The translations under genes were made by a program, and so were the position numbers. A stretch of 64,000 bases of DNA from Sinotaia quadrata. Taxonomy: Eukaryota > Mollusca > Gastropoda > Architaenioglossa > Viviparidae. The notes below the pieces were generated by a model. The model was not told where the DNA came from, made no database searches, and saw only the letters and a program-made list of their open reading frames with translations. Below are positions 1 through 64,000 of this stretch, piece after piece. Numbering within the stretch: position 1 is the stretch's first letter; every line of letters starts with the position of its first letter. The stretch is from assembly GCA_028829895.1 (NCBI GenBank), contig CM054179.1, positions 75,550,544 through 75,614,543 of the forward strand. Direction: 5' to 3'.

Positions 1-258
1 TCGCATTGCTGTTTGAATTCGGCACAGATTGACTGCATTTTCTATATATCATTACAATATTTTCCATAGTTCTTCATAGCTGCCATGCCTTCGTAAATAA
101 GAAATTTATGAATTTCTAATACTGTATATCTTTTATGAAAAAAAACTTTCTTGTTGTAGCTGTTATTCATCAGTTTTTATTTTCATTATATAATTTGTAT
201 ATATAAGTATGCAACCGACCCCCATTATTTCCTGTTGTCTCATAAGCTCCATTTAGAT

Positions 259-1028
259 CAGGGGTCTCAAACTCATTTTGCCTGGGGGCCACTGGAAGTA
301 GAATCTTTTGGGTGAAGCTGGGCCGCATCATTATTCCCTGCTGCCAAAGACCTGGCAACGCTTCCTCTTACACAGCTCAGACACATTTGGCTTCAAGGAG
401 GAAGCCACTGAGACCCTCAGTGTGGCTTGAAGATGCTCATCAGTAAGTTTGTACCTGAATTTTGACTTATTCAAGTTCATGGTGGAGAAGAGCTATTCAC
501 GCAGATAGGTCCTCCCCAAAAGGCACTTGGTCCGCTTGAACATCCTGGAAAGCTCAGGGAAGGTAAGGGGCAATTCTCTCAAAAACTGTCCAAGCTTGTT
601 TGCTTTTTCACTCACCTCCCTGAACTTGGCTTTGAGTTCAGAATTACACTTACGTCAATTAGATCCATTTGAACCACAGGAGGGACATCTTCCACATTGA
701 AGAAAGGGTCAGCAAATATTTGAAAGGTGGCTCTGTGTTTCTTGAAATCTGCAAACCTGTGATCAAATTCTTCCTGCAGCTTTACAATGGCATCAACATA
801 CTTCTCACCACTGAATGGTGTGCCAGAATCCATGAGTGCCTTACATGCTGGGAAATGGCAGATCCTGAGGTATGGTAGCTCACAGGTGACAAAAACTATT
901 AAACTCCCAGGGTGCATGAGAAAAAAGTGCGGGCCGCACTATCACTTAACTTTAATATCAAGTGGGGGCCACAAAATATCGTCTGGCGGGCCGCAATTGG
1001 CCCGCGGGCCGCGAGTTTGAGACCCCTG
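259..1028 (-). mobile_element. hAT-family DNA transposon relic with transposase C-terminal remnant
   Basis: The element is bounded by 16-bp inverted termini (CAGGGGTCTCAAACTC at 259, its exact complement ending at 1028) and an 8-bp direct duplication, atttagat, at 251-258 and 1029-1036. Both are hAT hallmarks. The minus strand encodes a decayed C-terminal transposase piece: roughly 917-650 reads in one frame (key stretch LQEEFDHRFADFKKH), then shifts frame and continues towards 440 with FPELSRMFKRTKCLFG-like text and in-frame stops. The wording resembles the hAT transposases captured in ZBED/GTF2IRD2-type proteins; this is from memory. At 770 bp it lacks the N-terminal zinc finger and most of the catalytic region, so it is non-autonomous. 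Confidence 0.88.
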
Positions 1029-1036
1029 ATTTAGAT

Positions 1037-3944
1037 GGAGTGAATTTCATGACTGAAACTCTTGCATACATGGAGGGCAGAGTGGATATGCATGCACACA
1101 AACACACACACACACACACATAATATGATTAAAGAAGTTGGTGTTGTTTATGACACTCACTCATTCTGCAATCTACTGCTTAAGCATAAATAAAACATTA
1201 TATTTAATGTGATTGGTCACGCATCAGTTGTATTGATGGCCATGTAGATGACTTGCTCCCCAGTCACACCCAATCAAATGCTATGCTAAATATGTAGGCA
1301 GTTGATAGAATGAACAAAGGGATTGAGGAATAAAGTTGTGACTTTAATAAGTAAAAGTAAGATAGCTTGAGATCTCAGGCTGTGGTAAAATTTGATTGCA
1401 TGACACAACAATGTTTGCAGTTGGCACAACAGACAGTTATCAGTCTATGTAAATAATATTATAGCAATTATTAATTCAGGCAAAATGTTCTTGATTCCTA
1501 ACTGAGCTTATGAAGACAAAGTCTGTACTCAAATATTATTGCAGACTTATACTTCTTTTCCACACTGGAGGCTTCCAGAACAGAAAACATCTTCATGACT
1601 GAGGCTAGATGACTGATGTCTTGAATCTGGGATAAATAAATGATAGACAATCAGTCTAGTGATTTCAGTTTGTAACTGAGTCAAACAAAAGTCAGACACT
1701 TAGATCACTCATTGGTAGACAAAATGCTTCTGTATGGTTTTGTAATCATGTAACCAGTGTAAAATGTATTCAATCACACTTGTAAGTGGTTTGCTCTTTC
1801 TTTCTGTGTACTTAGTCATTTGATGCAACTTCAGTCGTTTAGTGCAGTCTTCCAGTCCGAAAAGAGCTAAAATACCAAAGCAGGTTTTCATGCTTAAACA
1901 TGAACATAGTGAATGATGTAATAAAATTATTTGACACAAATTAACAAGCATGACCCATATAATATTTGCTAAAGCAAATCAGTACAAATTATCTGTATTT
2001 AGACATTCTTAGAGTAAATTACTTATGTTAGACATTCTTAGTGTAAATGAAATGTTTTACAAATCATTAAAATTGCTAGATATAACTAAAATTGTATAAA
2101 CAAAGATACAATCATAACTATATATCTGCACTGCAAACACAGTTTCATGACAGTAATTCCATGCATTTACTTAACAGAAAATAACAGAAAAATTATTTTC
2201 ACAAAACATTATGTAATCTAAAAGAAAATGGTCACAATAGGTATATAGAAAAACTTGTTTCAGATAAGCTTTATTTCAAGAAAGTGTGTGAAGGAAATAG
2301 AAAAGATTTATCAAAATAGCTTATAGACAATTAAATAGGAGAACATATTTTCTTTTAAATACAAAATAGTTTAAAATTAGAGTCATTGAAAGACTACAAA
2401 AAAGAAATACTCTTAGTCTTCTAAACTGCATGTTCATGCTTATTATGGGACATTTATCAGATGTGAACTTGACCTCACTTGATCCCTGCCCTCATCCATC
2501 ACCATCCCTGCAATATGACTGACTGATTTATGTAGGGTAATGATGCTTCCTGGTGTAGCCAAATTTACTGTCTGACATGACAGCACTAGTGTGTGGAGAG
2601 TTATAGATGAAGATTAAAGAAGCAAGATGATGAACTGGATATAGTGGAAATGGACCAGCAGTCCTTCAGATTGCTTTGCAGATGCATTGTATTTGGACGA
2701 ATCTGAAGGGAGTAGGGTAACTTAAAAAATGTGCTAGTACCACACCAAATCTGTACCTGTGGTATAGATGTCGGTACCATGAAGATTTAGTGTTTGTGTT
2801 GTTGGTCACTCTGTTGTAATGATTTAGACATTAACCATTCTTTTGTCAGACTTTAGCTCACTGGTTCTCATTGGCCCTGGCAATTTCCATTGAGTAGGTA
2901 GTTTGTCAGTCCTCCAAGATGGTGGAGACCAATAGAGAGATAGTCAAGCATGAGTTAGATCATGTCTGCTAGTGGTTGGTAAAATAGCCTCATTGATTAG
3001 ACAATCGTTGATGTTTTCTCTGCTGTTTGGACTGGTGGTAGTGGTGGTTGTAATTTTTGCACATCCCATTGTTAAGATTTTTTTATAAATTTTATTGTAG
3101 CACCTAATTTGTGGAGGTGGCTATTTTCTCTTGTTTGGTGTTTTTGCTTTGATCAATCAAAGTTTTATCCTTGTTATGTTTTGGTGTTGTCTCTTTCTTC
3201 TGTTTTTGTTTTTGTTTTTGTACATGCTGGTTTCTTGCACCATTTTTGGGAACTGATTAAATCTTGAAGTGGGTTTGGTGATGTTGGGGAGAATAGAGGT
3301 AGTGACAGTAATCTAATCACCATGTCTGTTTCTACTTCACCATCATAGATATGACCTGGGATTTTAACTATTTTTTTATGACTCTGGGCACATGAGTAAA
3401 AGCTATAGCCATCTCTCTGCACTCTCTGCTGACCTGACCTTCATCCTAGATGAGATATTTTATTAGATAGTTGCATTCTTACTCATTTCTTCTGTTTATC
3501 ATTTTTCCTTTTGAATCATGATATGGTGTTTGTTTTGTTTTGCTATTCATGATGGTAGTAAGTGTTTGTAGAATCACCATATGTTTCTTTTGCAGATATT
3601 TACCATTTCCTGAGGTAGCTGGTAGGCTTCTCAAATATATTAGCTTCTATCTTTTTGGTCTGTTTTGGATGCTGATGACCCATCAAACAGATGGCATATT
3701 GGGTTTAATAGAGGATCAATTTTTGGCACTGTTGAGTTGAAAATATATGTCTGCCAGTTTCTTTTTTTACTCTGGTTGTCATGTTAGGTTATTGTGCAAT
3801 TTCATCTTGTAGCTCTGTAGATTGAGTTTTGCTTAATTTTAAAAGCTAAATTCATCTTTTCCACAATTCTTACTCTCTGGCCCACAAAGTGGGAGAGGTG
3901 AACTTTTTTCTCCTTATCTTCCTTTCATTTGCTCATTATGTTTT
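1037..3944. other. non-coding stretch, no recognisable gene
   Basis: A short (CA)n run lies at about 1095-1120. Otherwise the sequence is AT-rich. Open frames on either strand are under 85 codons, with no protein-like composition or splice-site framing that I can support. An acceptor-like tract ending in TTTTGCAG near 3595 is followed by a GTAGCT within about 20 bases and a hydrophobic frame of low plausibility; I do not call it an exon. Confidence 0.5.
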
Positions 3945-4935
3945 TGTGATGGAGTAACTTTGCCTATCCCTATTTCTAAACATAATTGTTTAAATTGTTA
4001 AATATCAAAGTGATGATATTTTTGAGTTGGAGTAAACAACTCAAGTGGAGAATATGCTAGCTTATGCTGATGAAATCCAAACCAGTTCCAAATGGATGAG
4101 TAGTTTTTCTGACTAATATTCCCACACTTGTTATTATCAAATTCATCCAAAGGGGATGGATCGAAAGTTTGTATGTTGAAGAAGTCTTGTAGTCTAATCA
4201 CTTTGATTATGACATAACTGGAGTCCAGTCATAAAGCAATCACTAGCTTGTGATAAGTTAACTGACTGATAAAGAAAGAATGGACTTAGAAATATTTCGT
4301 TTGGGCTTGCTCTTGAACTATGATTTGAATTGGAGAATGCTTATGTAATTGCACCATTATTTCTATGTTCACTAATTTGATTACATTATGCATTATACTT
4401 ATGAATTTTGAGCAATGCTGTATTTCTTATGCTGCATTTGTATCAGGCTAATGAATGTTGTTGCAGGATTTGTAAGTTGAGAATATGTGTAAAGAGAGAC
4501 AGGAGTCTAGAGAGGAAATATGCCTGAAATTTAGTGCTTCCTTAATTTGATTTTTGCAAGAGAGGAGCATGCCTTTTTTATCTTTGATGTTTTGATCTGC
4601 TATAGCCTGCAGTGATGATTGTACTCTATTGGATCACATTGGTGTATGGATCCAGCGTTGTCATCAGACTCATCAGTAAATGTATAACTGTAAGCTAATA
4701 CTGGTGAATTCCATTCAAGAGAGACTATGGCAGAAAATTGTGGCTGGGTTTGGTCCCAAGAATTCATGGAATTTCTTGAACATTCCTCATGGTGTGCTGA
4801 GTAGCATACATGAAAATTCAGGAACATTCCTCCTGATGTGCTTGATAGTGCATGTGAAGATCTGGACAATTTTCCATGTGCGCTTTGTGAGCGCATTGAA
4901 GATTTCTAGGACAGTTGTGTAATGTATCTGGAAAG
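3945..4935 (+). repeat. dispersed repeat family R1, copy 1 (truncated)
   Basis: The copy starts with a variant of the family head TGTGRCAGAGTAAATTTGCC and matches other copies at 12879, 28350 and 35719 (same strand) and at 22218, 30261 and 41750 (opposite strand). Its right part, around 4600-4935, is the reverse complement of about 22880-23220. It lacks the family's 3' third (the part ending near 'CATCACTTGTAATTRGTTATG'). No coding potential is evident. The TGTGACAG start recalls the solo LTRs in this window, so R1 may be an older LTR family, but I found no clean target duplication for any R1 copy. Confidence 0.7.
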
Positions 4936-5207
4936 GGTAAGTTGGACTGTTGCCAAATAAAAACTGCCTCATAACTCCATGATGATTTCCATATTACTAA
5001 TTGACAACTGCCAGAGCATTAACAAATTAATTAAGCCATGTAAAGGAAAATTATTCAAAGCTTCACACTGTCAGCTTACAATAGCTCTTACTTCTTATAA
5101 AAGTGATGCTATCATAAGAATTTTTTAAAAATTAATTACTGATGTTAGTGTAATACAAGTAATGACTACACATATGCATATGAGAAAGGAGTGGGGTGTG
5201 ATATTGG

Positions 5208-5431
5208 AGGATGTTCATGACAAATGGTAGTGCATATTGGGGCTGATTGTGACAGAGGGCAGTATATGTTGAGGTATATGATTGTAACATAGAGTAATGC
5301 ATGTTGGGTATGATTTTAACAAAGGGTAATGTATATTAGGTATGATTGTAACAAAGGGTAATGCATGTTAGGTATGATTGTAACAAAGGGTAATGCATGT
5401 TAGGTATGATTGTAACAAAGGGTAATGTATA
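5208..5431. repeat. 32-bp minisatellite, left part
   Basis: A repeated unit of about 32 bp contains TATGATTGTAACAAAGGGTA. The right-hand copies (5330-5431) are nearly identical and the leftmost are degraded. The array is interrupted at 5432 by a solo LTR and resumes at 7076. Confidence 0.85.
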
Positions 5432-7075
5432 TGTGACAGATTTCTGACCAGAATTCTTGTCATGAACTTATGACCCACATCCAAAACTCGAATATCATAT
5501 TCGAATTGAATTCCTTTGTTTAAACCATACCGTCATGCATCAGCATGAGTGGAAAACAATAGTGAGTTTATCCCTTGTTATGTAACTTTAGACAGCAGTC
5601 GAGAAAGTTCTAGTCACGTGATATATTCATGCACTACAATAAATACCCTTGACGCGTTGATATATTTACTCACCACACCAGACCGTCGACGTACACACGA
5701 GCACCTTGCTAAGTCGCCGAAATCTGCTGAGTCGGAAGGAACATAGAAATAGGAACCCGTCTTTTGCAGTAAAATCTACTTTAAGAAGGTAACACGTCTA
5801 CTTCTTACAATGATAGTCATTTTACTAATTGTATTTTTGTATATGAATTTATGTATGTATTGCATGCGAATTATTGCAATTTTCCTCCAAGCATACGTGA
5901 TCGATAGAATGACTAAAACCTAAAGATTTCATTGTATATAAATTAATTGTAACCTTTTTGACTTTAATTTGTATAAACCTTAATTCTCTTATGCCGCAGA
6001 AGTGTCTGTGCATGTTGCGAATTTTCCTGTAATTCAAATGATTCTTTTGCTTGTAATTTCATTGTTAATTGTAAAGCACTCATATTTAATTTGAATTATA
6101 TTTTATTCTCCTTGTGTGAATTCCATTTTTGATGAAGTAAATGTTTGGAAATTCATACGTTCATGTAATGTTAAAAATAACACACATGTGAATTATATTG
6201 TATCTTTTATGAATATAAATATATTGTAAAAGACACGATAGTTGAAGATTTAAAACTAAGTGCATTGTATCAGTCACACTTGCTTGGTTGGTTTGCGAAA
6301 GTAAATGCAAATCACTTATAAAACCACACTTGTATTTTCAGCATGGGTTCTTGTTCTCAGCCACCTTGCCTCATATCAAGTGTGTGGCCTGTTCTTGTGC
6401 AACTCTGACGCACGATGTGCAATTCCGTGTCGCCATTGTTGTTGATGCTACGAGATGACGAAGCCCTAGTGTAACAAAGTCGAGGAGATGACAAGGTTAC
6501 TGGAACTACGGTCGTACATGCAAGCATCGCTTGATACGTGGAAGGATTGAACTGTCTTTAGACCATGTGTATATCAAGACAAACTGAGAAAGTTAAGTAA
6601 CTAAGATTCGAATGCTAAATCAATCGAAAGTGCTGGCAAAACAAACTCTCAACAGTAATAGTCAAGCAGATCATACTCGCCTTAGTTTAGATCTGAAGCT
6701 GTGTCTTCGAAATTGATTGTTATTGTTAAATATTAACTATTAAATTCTTTATTGTTAATACCTCTTTGTAGTGAATTCTTATGCATAATAGACCTAATCA
6801 CGTGGGTTTGGATGGGGGCTGCTTGAGCTGAGTGACGTAATGAATGCATATTAATTAAGAGGACTTTAACGACTCCAAACCAGCTATTGTACACAAGTTG
6901 TCTGTTCGTGAATCTGTTTGTCTGTACTACAAGGCGCATTTTCATATGAGTCGAAAGATAATTTGAGCAACCAGTCTGTTTAGGGAAAAGGGAGAAATGA
7001 ATTTATCTAATTAAATTAAAGTTCTGTAAAATTCCTAAGCAGGGTCTTTAAATAAATCCAGTATTTATTTAAACA
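5432..7075 (+). mobile_element. solo LTR, family S1, copy A (1,644 bp)
   Basis: It begins TGTGACAG and ends AAACA (canonical TG...CA) and is flanked by an exact 5-bp duplication gtata at 5427-5431 and 7076-7080. Removing it restores the 32-bp minisatellite unit across the junction. It matches copies B and C in reverse orientation, for example in the tract around 6893-6960. There is no internal gag/pol sequence and no second LTR, so this is a recombined solo LTR. The 5-bp duplication suits Ty3/gypsy, BEL or retrovirus-like elements; I cannot say which. Confidence 0.9.
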
Positions 7076-7225
7076 GTATATTAGGTATGATTGTAACAAA
7101 GGGTAATGCATATTAGGTATGACTGTAACAAAGAGTAGTGCATGTTAAGGTATGGTTTTGACAAATGTGTATTAGGGTATGTTCATGATAAAGTGCAATG
7201 CATTTTGGGGTATGCTTGAAGCAAA
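7076..7225. repeat. 32-bp minisatellite, right part
   Basis: This is the continuation of the array at 5208-5431 after the solo LTR. Two good units are followed by progressively degenerate ones (…TATGGTTTTGACAAATG…, …TATGTTCATGATAAAG…). Confidence 0.8.
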
Positions 7226-7896
7226 GTGGTGTATTTACAAGAATTATGCTGTATGCTAAACTAAAAGAAACAGTGACACATATGCACATCAGAAAATTTG
7301 AATTAAAATAGCAATAATTTATTAACCTACACCAATACTAACAAGACTGTCCAGTCATAGGCTAATTAATTCATACACGTTCTGGAGAAAAACAAAAGTG
7401 ACCTGCAAAAGAAACTCACATATACAGTATTGTCTGAAATGCTTACACCCCAGGTATATAATATTACACATCCACTTGCAGCTCTATCAACAGCAATAAA
7501 TTATGAACACAAATATTCCATCCCCAAGTATATTTCAAGACAGAAAAAAATCACATTATTAGCAATGGAACACAAATTGCGAATTAGGTTACAGAAATCA
7601 AAATCTGAAATAGATTCTTTTTACAAGAATAAATGTCTGTTTGAAATAAATGTTCTGAAAATGTCTCAAGTTACCTATGAAACTAAAAAAAATAATTGCA
7701 TACATCAAATTTATGTGAGTCACAAGCAAAACAGTCTTGATGCCACCTAAAGTAGACAGTCAGCATCCATGTAAAACAGCATTTTAATTCATTTGCTCAT
7801 TGGGCACTTAAATAAAATAATTTGACATTGAAATTATAGTACTTTAATTTTTTACTGGCTACCTCTGAAATAACAGACTGAAATAAAATTTTCTAG

Positions 7897-60240
<52,344 letters not shown>

Positions 60241-60280
60241 CAAGCAAGCACCTAAATATGTTTAAGAGTGTACGAGTGTG

Positions 60281-60286
60281 AATAAA
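60281..60286 (+). terminator. candidate polyadenylation signal AATAAA
   Basis: An AATAAA lies 41 bp after the stop codon of the terminal exon, followed by a TG/T-rich stretch (CACTGTGTGTCACTTCTTTC) suitable for a downstream element. The 3' untranslated region would be very short. Confidence 0.55.
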
Positions 60287-60299
60287 TCACTGTGTGTCA

Positions 60300-62690
60300 C
60301 TTCTTTCATCTTGTTTGTAAATTTCATTTGTCTGAATGACTGATGTATGTGTTAGCTCTGTACAATCATAGTAGGCAACTCTTTTTTTTTTTTGAGTGAG
60401 ATGTCAATTTACCTCCCCTGCATCGGATAGCATCATCTATTTTGTTCATCCATTTACCCTAACCAGCAATGGGTGAATGTGGATCAACTCTAAATCAACA
60501 TTAACACAGTTCAATTGAAGAATATTGTATAGAAATAATTCACATGATGTCGAGTTTGGTATTTATTGTATTATATACAGTAAATTGATATAATAGCTGT
60601 ATGTATTTCACTAATTGAATTTTTACAAAATGCTTTATTTTTTTGTAAACTATTAAATTTTCCTTTAGTTAGTGACAATTAACTTTGCTTTTGTCTTGTC
60701 AATTCTGTCTGTGATGCAAATATTGTCAACTAGAGGGATGGGGTCTAGAATGTTAAATTTTCCTAGCACTAGGTTAGGTGTTAATGAAATTACTATTACT
60801 AATTACTGTAAATCATGCAGCACGTGTGTAGATTAAAACAGGTTCATTTCCAAAGTGAAAGGGGAAATAACCAAAGAAAGGTGCAACTATCCATCTTGTC
60901 TTTCTCTCCAATCATATATTCATAAGCTATGGAGTGGAACTAGGGGATTAATTAGTTGGAATATTACTATTAACCCACTTATCACACATTGAAACTAGTT
61001 CTTGCAGTTGTACATGTCAGATCCAGATCATTTGACATGAAGGATTGAAAAAGTATTGATCTTTCCAACTGCAGCCAGATTTCTGATGTTGTCATACTAC
61101 TTTTTCTAAAGGATGTGTTGTATAACAATGTAACTATACTAATTTCATAACAAGTAGCATTTGCATACATAGTCTTTGTGAATTGAAGTCAGCATTATCT
61201 ACAATTAACTCCATAATCTGGATGTTAGACGTCAACAGATAGTTCTTTGTGAAGGAGCAGAATTCATTTAAAACTGTTTTCACTTTAACAGGCAAGAACA
61301 AAATCCATGTTTGTAAAGTGAGTCATTAAGGAAATTGAAGCCAGATGGTTGCTACTAAAGCTCAACAGCAGGTCCAGTCTGGAGAGGAGCAATAATTACA
61401 CTCAGTCTGGTTGCCTGCACAATAGACTTTCTGTTGATGCTATTTAAGATGTGCATCTCTTAAAATATTTGGCATGGAAATAAATGGATAGTCTTAGGCA
61501 CAAATCTATAGTAAAAGCTTTGAAAGAAATTTCATCTGTAGTTGAATAGATCTATGTGGTGTTAAGACATCTTGTGTCAATCTTAATAATGTCAATGTTG
61601 TTTTGATACCAGCCTCAAATATCTATTCTTTCAGGCACATGGGAAAAGACACTGAAAACTAATGAGGCTTTCCTCTGGCATTGATGATTTTTAGGCTCAT
61701 AGTTATCTTCTCGTGTTATTTGTTGATCGTGATTATTTTTAATGTATTGTTGTTGGTATATCTACGCCTTAAGAAAACTTTATATTCATGCTGAATCTTA
61801 GATCCAGCCAGCCATCTTAGATCTATCCAGCCGGTTGTCATTATATAAACTTTCACATTTAAAGCTGCATGTTTATTTGGGTTTTGTGCAAGCAGTGCAA
61901 GTTATGCTAAGAAGCATTCTGTAAAATCATAAATAATACATCTCACACAACTATTTAGTCTTTACTATTGTCATTATTTTTTTTTAAGCTTTAGTATATT
62001 TTAATATTTTTGACAGTGCAAACTAAAATATAAAAATGTCTTCCAGATGCTAAGCAGCATCTCAAAATAAATGTTAATTTGCTAGTTCTGCAAACAACAC
62101 ATACACATGCACATTAATCACTTTTTTTATTTCAATTGCTTGTCTTGTAAGTTTTAATTTCATGTTTCTATGTTGAGAAACTGAATTATGTCACCTGTGT
62201 TTTAGTTAGAATTTCCTAGTGAAGACAAGTAATGACTGGTTAAGGGATCAGAAGACAGAAAAAAAGAACTGACAGGTGGAGAGTAACGAAACTGAAATGT
62301 TTCTAATATTTTGTACCTTTGGAATTTTCATACATTAACCATGGTCATTTAATTTATTTTGCTTCTCTCATTTTCCTTCTATAATCAGGAAACTAAACTG
62401 ATTGAATATATGTTGCAACAACTCATATTTCTGTAAGACTAATTTTAGCATTATAGATAACTTCCCTTTCCCTTTCGTCTCTTACAAGTCATCAAATGAT
62501 TAGAAATAAAGACCTTTTTTTTATTCAACTAAAATAATCTGTCTGCTCTCACTCATAAATGTGGCCACATTTTAGACTGGATATAACTAAATTAATTACT
62601 GATAATTCCTATATTTCTAGCATTAGTAGAAATAGTTTAGTAACAGTTTTAGTAATAGTAACATAAGTAATAACTGCCATAGTCTTTGTG
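60300..62690. other. downstream stretch, nothing recognised
   Basis: AT-rich DNA after the gene. No splice-framed open segments or repeats with clear boundaries. Confidence 0.5.
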
Positions 62691-63090
62691 TTGTTAGTAG
62701 CAAAAGGAATAACAAATGTAGTAGTAAGAAGTAGCTTTACTAGTAGTAGTCTTTGTAGTAGTAACAAGTAGCTCTAGTAGTAGTACTAGTAGTCTCTGTA
62801 GTAGTAACAAGTAGTAGTACAAGTAAATCTAGTAATTTGTAGTCAATTGTAGTCTTTGTAGTAGTATAAGTAGCTCTAGTAATAGTAGTCTTAGTAGTAG
62901 TAACAAGTAGCTCCAGTAGTAGTAGTCTTTGTAGTAGTAACAAGTAGTAGTACAACTACAAGTAAATCTAGTAATTGTAGTCTTTGTAGTAGTATAAGTA
63001 GCTCTAGTAATAGTAGTCTTAGTAGTAGTAACAAGTAGCTCTAGTAGTAGTAGTTTTTGTAGTAGTAACAAGTAGCAGAAAAAGTAGGAG
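62691..63090. repeat. TAG-rich minisatellite
   Basis: Variants of AGTAGTAGTAACAAGTAGCT and AGTAGTAGTCTTTGTAGTAG recur at intervals of roughly 45 bp. A larger block of about 130 bp (62830-62960 and 62965-63085) is duplicated. Minus-strand frames reading TTTKTTI are artefacts. Confidence 0.92.
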
Positions 63091-63946
63091 CAGTGTAACA
63101 TGAGTAAGAATACTGAATAGTTATTGCAGTGAAACTAGTTGTAGTCTTAGTAATAATCTTTTTCTTTAATCACTCATGCAAATGAAATATATAATAGCAT
63201 CCATTCATATGCCAATACTACTTTTAGTAATTGTCAATTTTTCCTTTTTTTTTTAAGGTGCACCTAACCATACAAAATATAAACATTAGCATGCTAGCAA
63301 TAAGCATAAACATGCACACAAAACAGTCCAGTACAAAATGTAATGTTTATTATATTTATTGAAAAAATTAAAAGCAAGACAGAATGGGAATTTAAGTTAC
63401 AAGTATAGGCATCGCTAAAATACAAGCTCAACTGGTAAAAAAAAAATATTTGTAAATGAAATCTCATAATTAGAGGTAAATTTTACTTTTTTTCCGTATA
63501 TATAAAACTTACATTTCCTAGGACTAAAAATCATGTGATACAGTGTATCTGTAGCATAACAAAGGATTTAATTATGCAATTAACTTTACTCCTGCTTATG
63601 TTTGGTAGTTATAATGTATTTATTCTAGCCTTTTGCTCTGCCTCAATTAAACTGCTGTTAATGATACAAAACACAAATTTAAACATTCAACAGCTGATTC
63701 CAATAATCATATATGCTTCAAGCATCAGTGCAAATTTACTGCAAAGTTAATACTGAATAGAAAAAGTAAAGCATCCATAAAAGGTGATGTGTTGCTTTAA
63801 GAAATACTACTGAACTTAAGAATATTCACTTATCTGTCAACAAAAGCATTTCTATCTATTTTTATTTTCATAAATAAAAATAAATTATTAGAGATTCTTT
63901 ACTGCCAAAAGTATAAAATATTTTACTTATATTTATTTCTTTTCAG

Positions 63947-64000
63947 CAAAGACAGAAATGGAATTGTTTGGCTGACTAGGTTTCTTTTGAAAGGAAAATT
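63947..64000 (+). CDS. possible exon start at the right edge
   Basis: An excellent acceptor (TTTATTTCTTTTCAG at 63946) is followed by a frame open to the window end reading KDRNGIVWLTRFLLKGK, which has a protein-like mix. The frame needs two bases from a previous exon. No upstream donor in that phase was found after 60240. It could belong to another gene, an alternative 3' end, or be chance. Confidence 0.25.

Noticed and set aside
3540..3740. Exon after the TTTTGCAG near 3595
   Set aside because: The frame is hydrophobic without protein-like pattern and no donor gives the phase required by exon 1.
7430..7750. 106-codon plus-strand frame upstream of exon 1
   Set aside because: Composition is Lys/Ile/Ser-rich as expected of AT-rich DNA, no acceptor/donor pair gives the phase needed by exon 1, and no recognisable motif.
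62740..63101. Minus-strand frames rich in Thr/Leu/Tyr
   Set aside because: They are translations of the TAG-rich minisatellite.

Overview
The window is eukaryotic (metazoan) DNA. It is AT-rich, with one gene broken into small exons by multi-kilobase introns, GT-AG splice sites, many minisatellites and microsatellites, and relics of hAT, piggyBac-like, LTR (Ty3-type) and CR1-like non-LTR elements. Introns up to about 9 kb, long (TG)n runs and repeat-rich introns suit a large-genome invertebrate. A mollusc, possibly a cephalopod, is my guess from composition and repeat style only; no sequence search was possible.

One gene lies on the + strand. I assembled 17 coding exons from 7,897 to 60,240. 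Splice phases match at all 16 junctions, giving a continuous 858-codon C-terminal portion. The 5' end (start codon, promoter, first exons) was not found and is probably left of the window. I do not recognise the protein with confidence. It has no obvious membrane segment, carries two Cys/His-rich patches and ends in a basic tail. A DNAAF9/C20orf194 (Shulin) homologue is one untested guess from general impression.

Layout. 1-7,896: upstream intron or intergenic DNA with a hAT relic (259-1028), a dispersed-repeat copy (3945-4935) and a solo LTR (5432-7075) inside a 32-bp minisatellite. 7,897-19,710: exons 1-7, a piggyBac-like deletion derivative (9884-10924), a dispersed-repeat copy, and a minisatellite field that appears to derive from an exon end plus its splice donor. 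19,711-28,226: exons 8-10, two more solo LTRs, a 60-bp minisatellite split by one of them, and a roughly 170-bp higher-order repeat. 28,227-37,413: a 9.2-kb intron with oppositely oriented copies of one repeat family, a Ty3-type integrase relic, and two minisatellite arrays in inverted orientation that could fold into a long hairpin. 37,414-52,968: exons 11-15 with minisatellites and a LINE reverse-transcriptase relic. 52,969-60,286: a 34-bp minisatellite, a second hAT relic, a short basic exon, the terminal exon and a poly(A) signal. 60,287-64,000: mostly featureless, with a TAG-rich minisatellite and a possible exon start at the right edge.

No rRNA, tRNA, CRISPR or bacterial-type operon was found. 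The most unusual features are minisatellites built on or against splice sites, three solo LTRs with intact 5-bp target duplications (two inside minisatellites), and the long inverted array at 33.2-34.0 kb.
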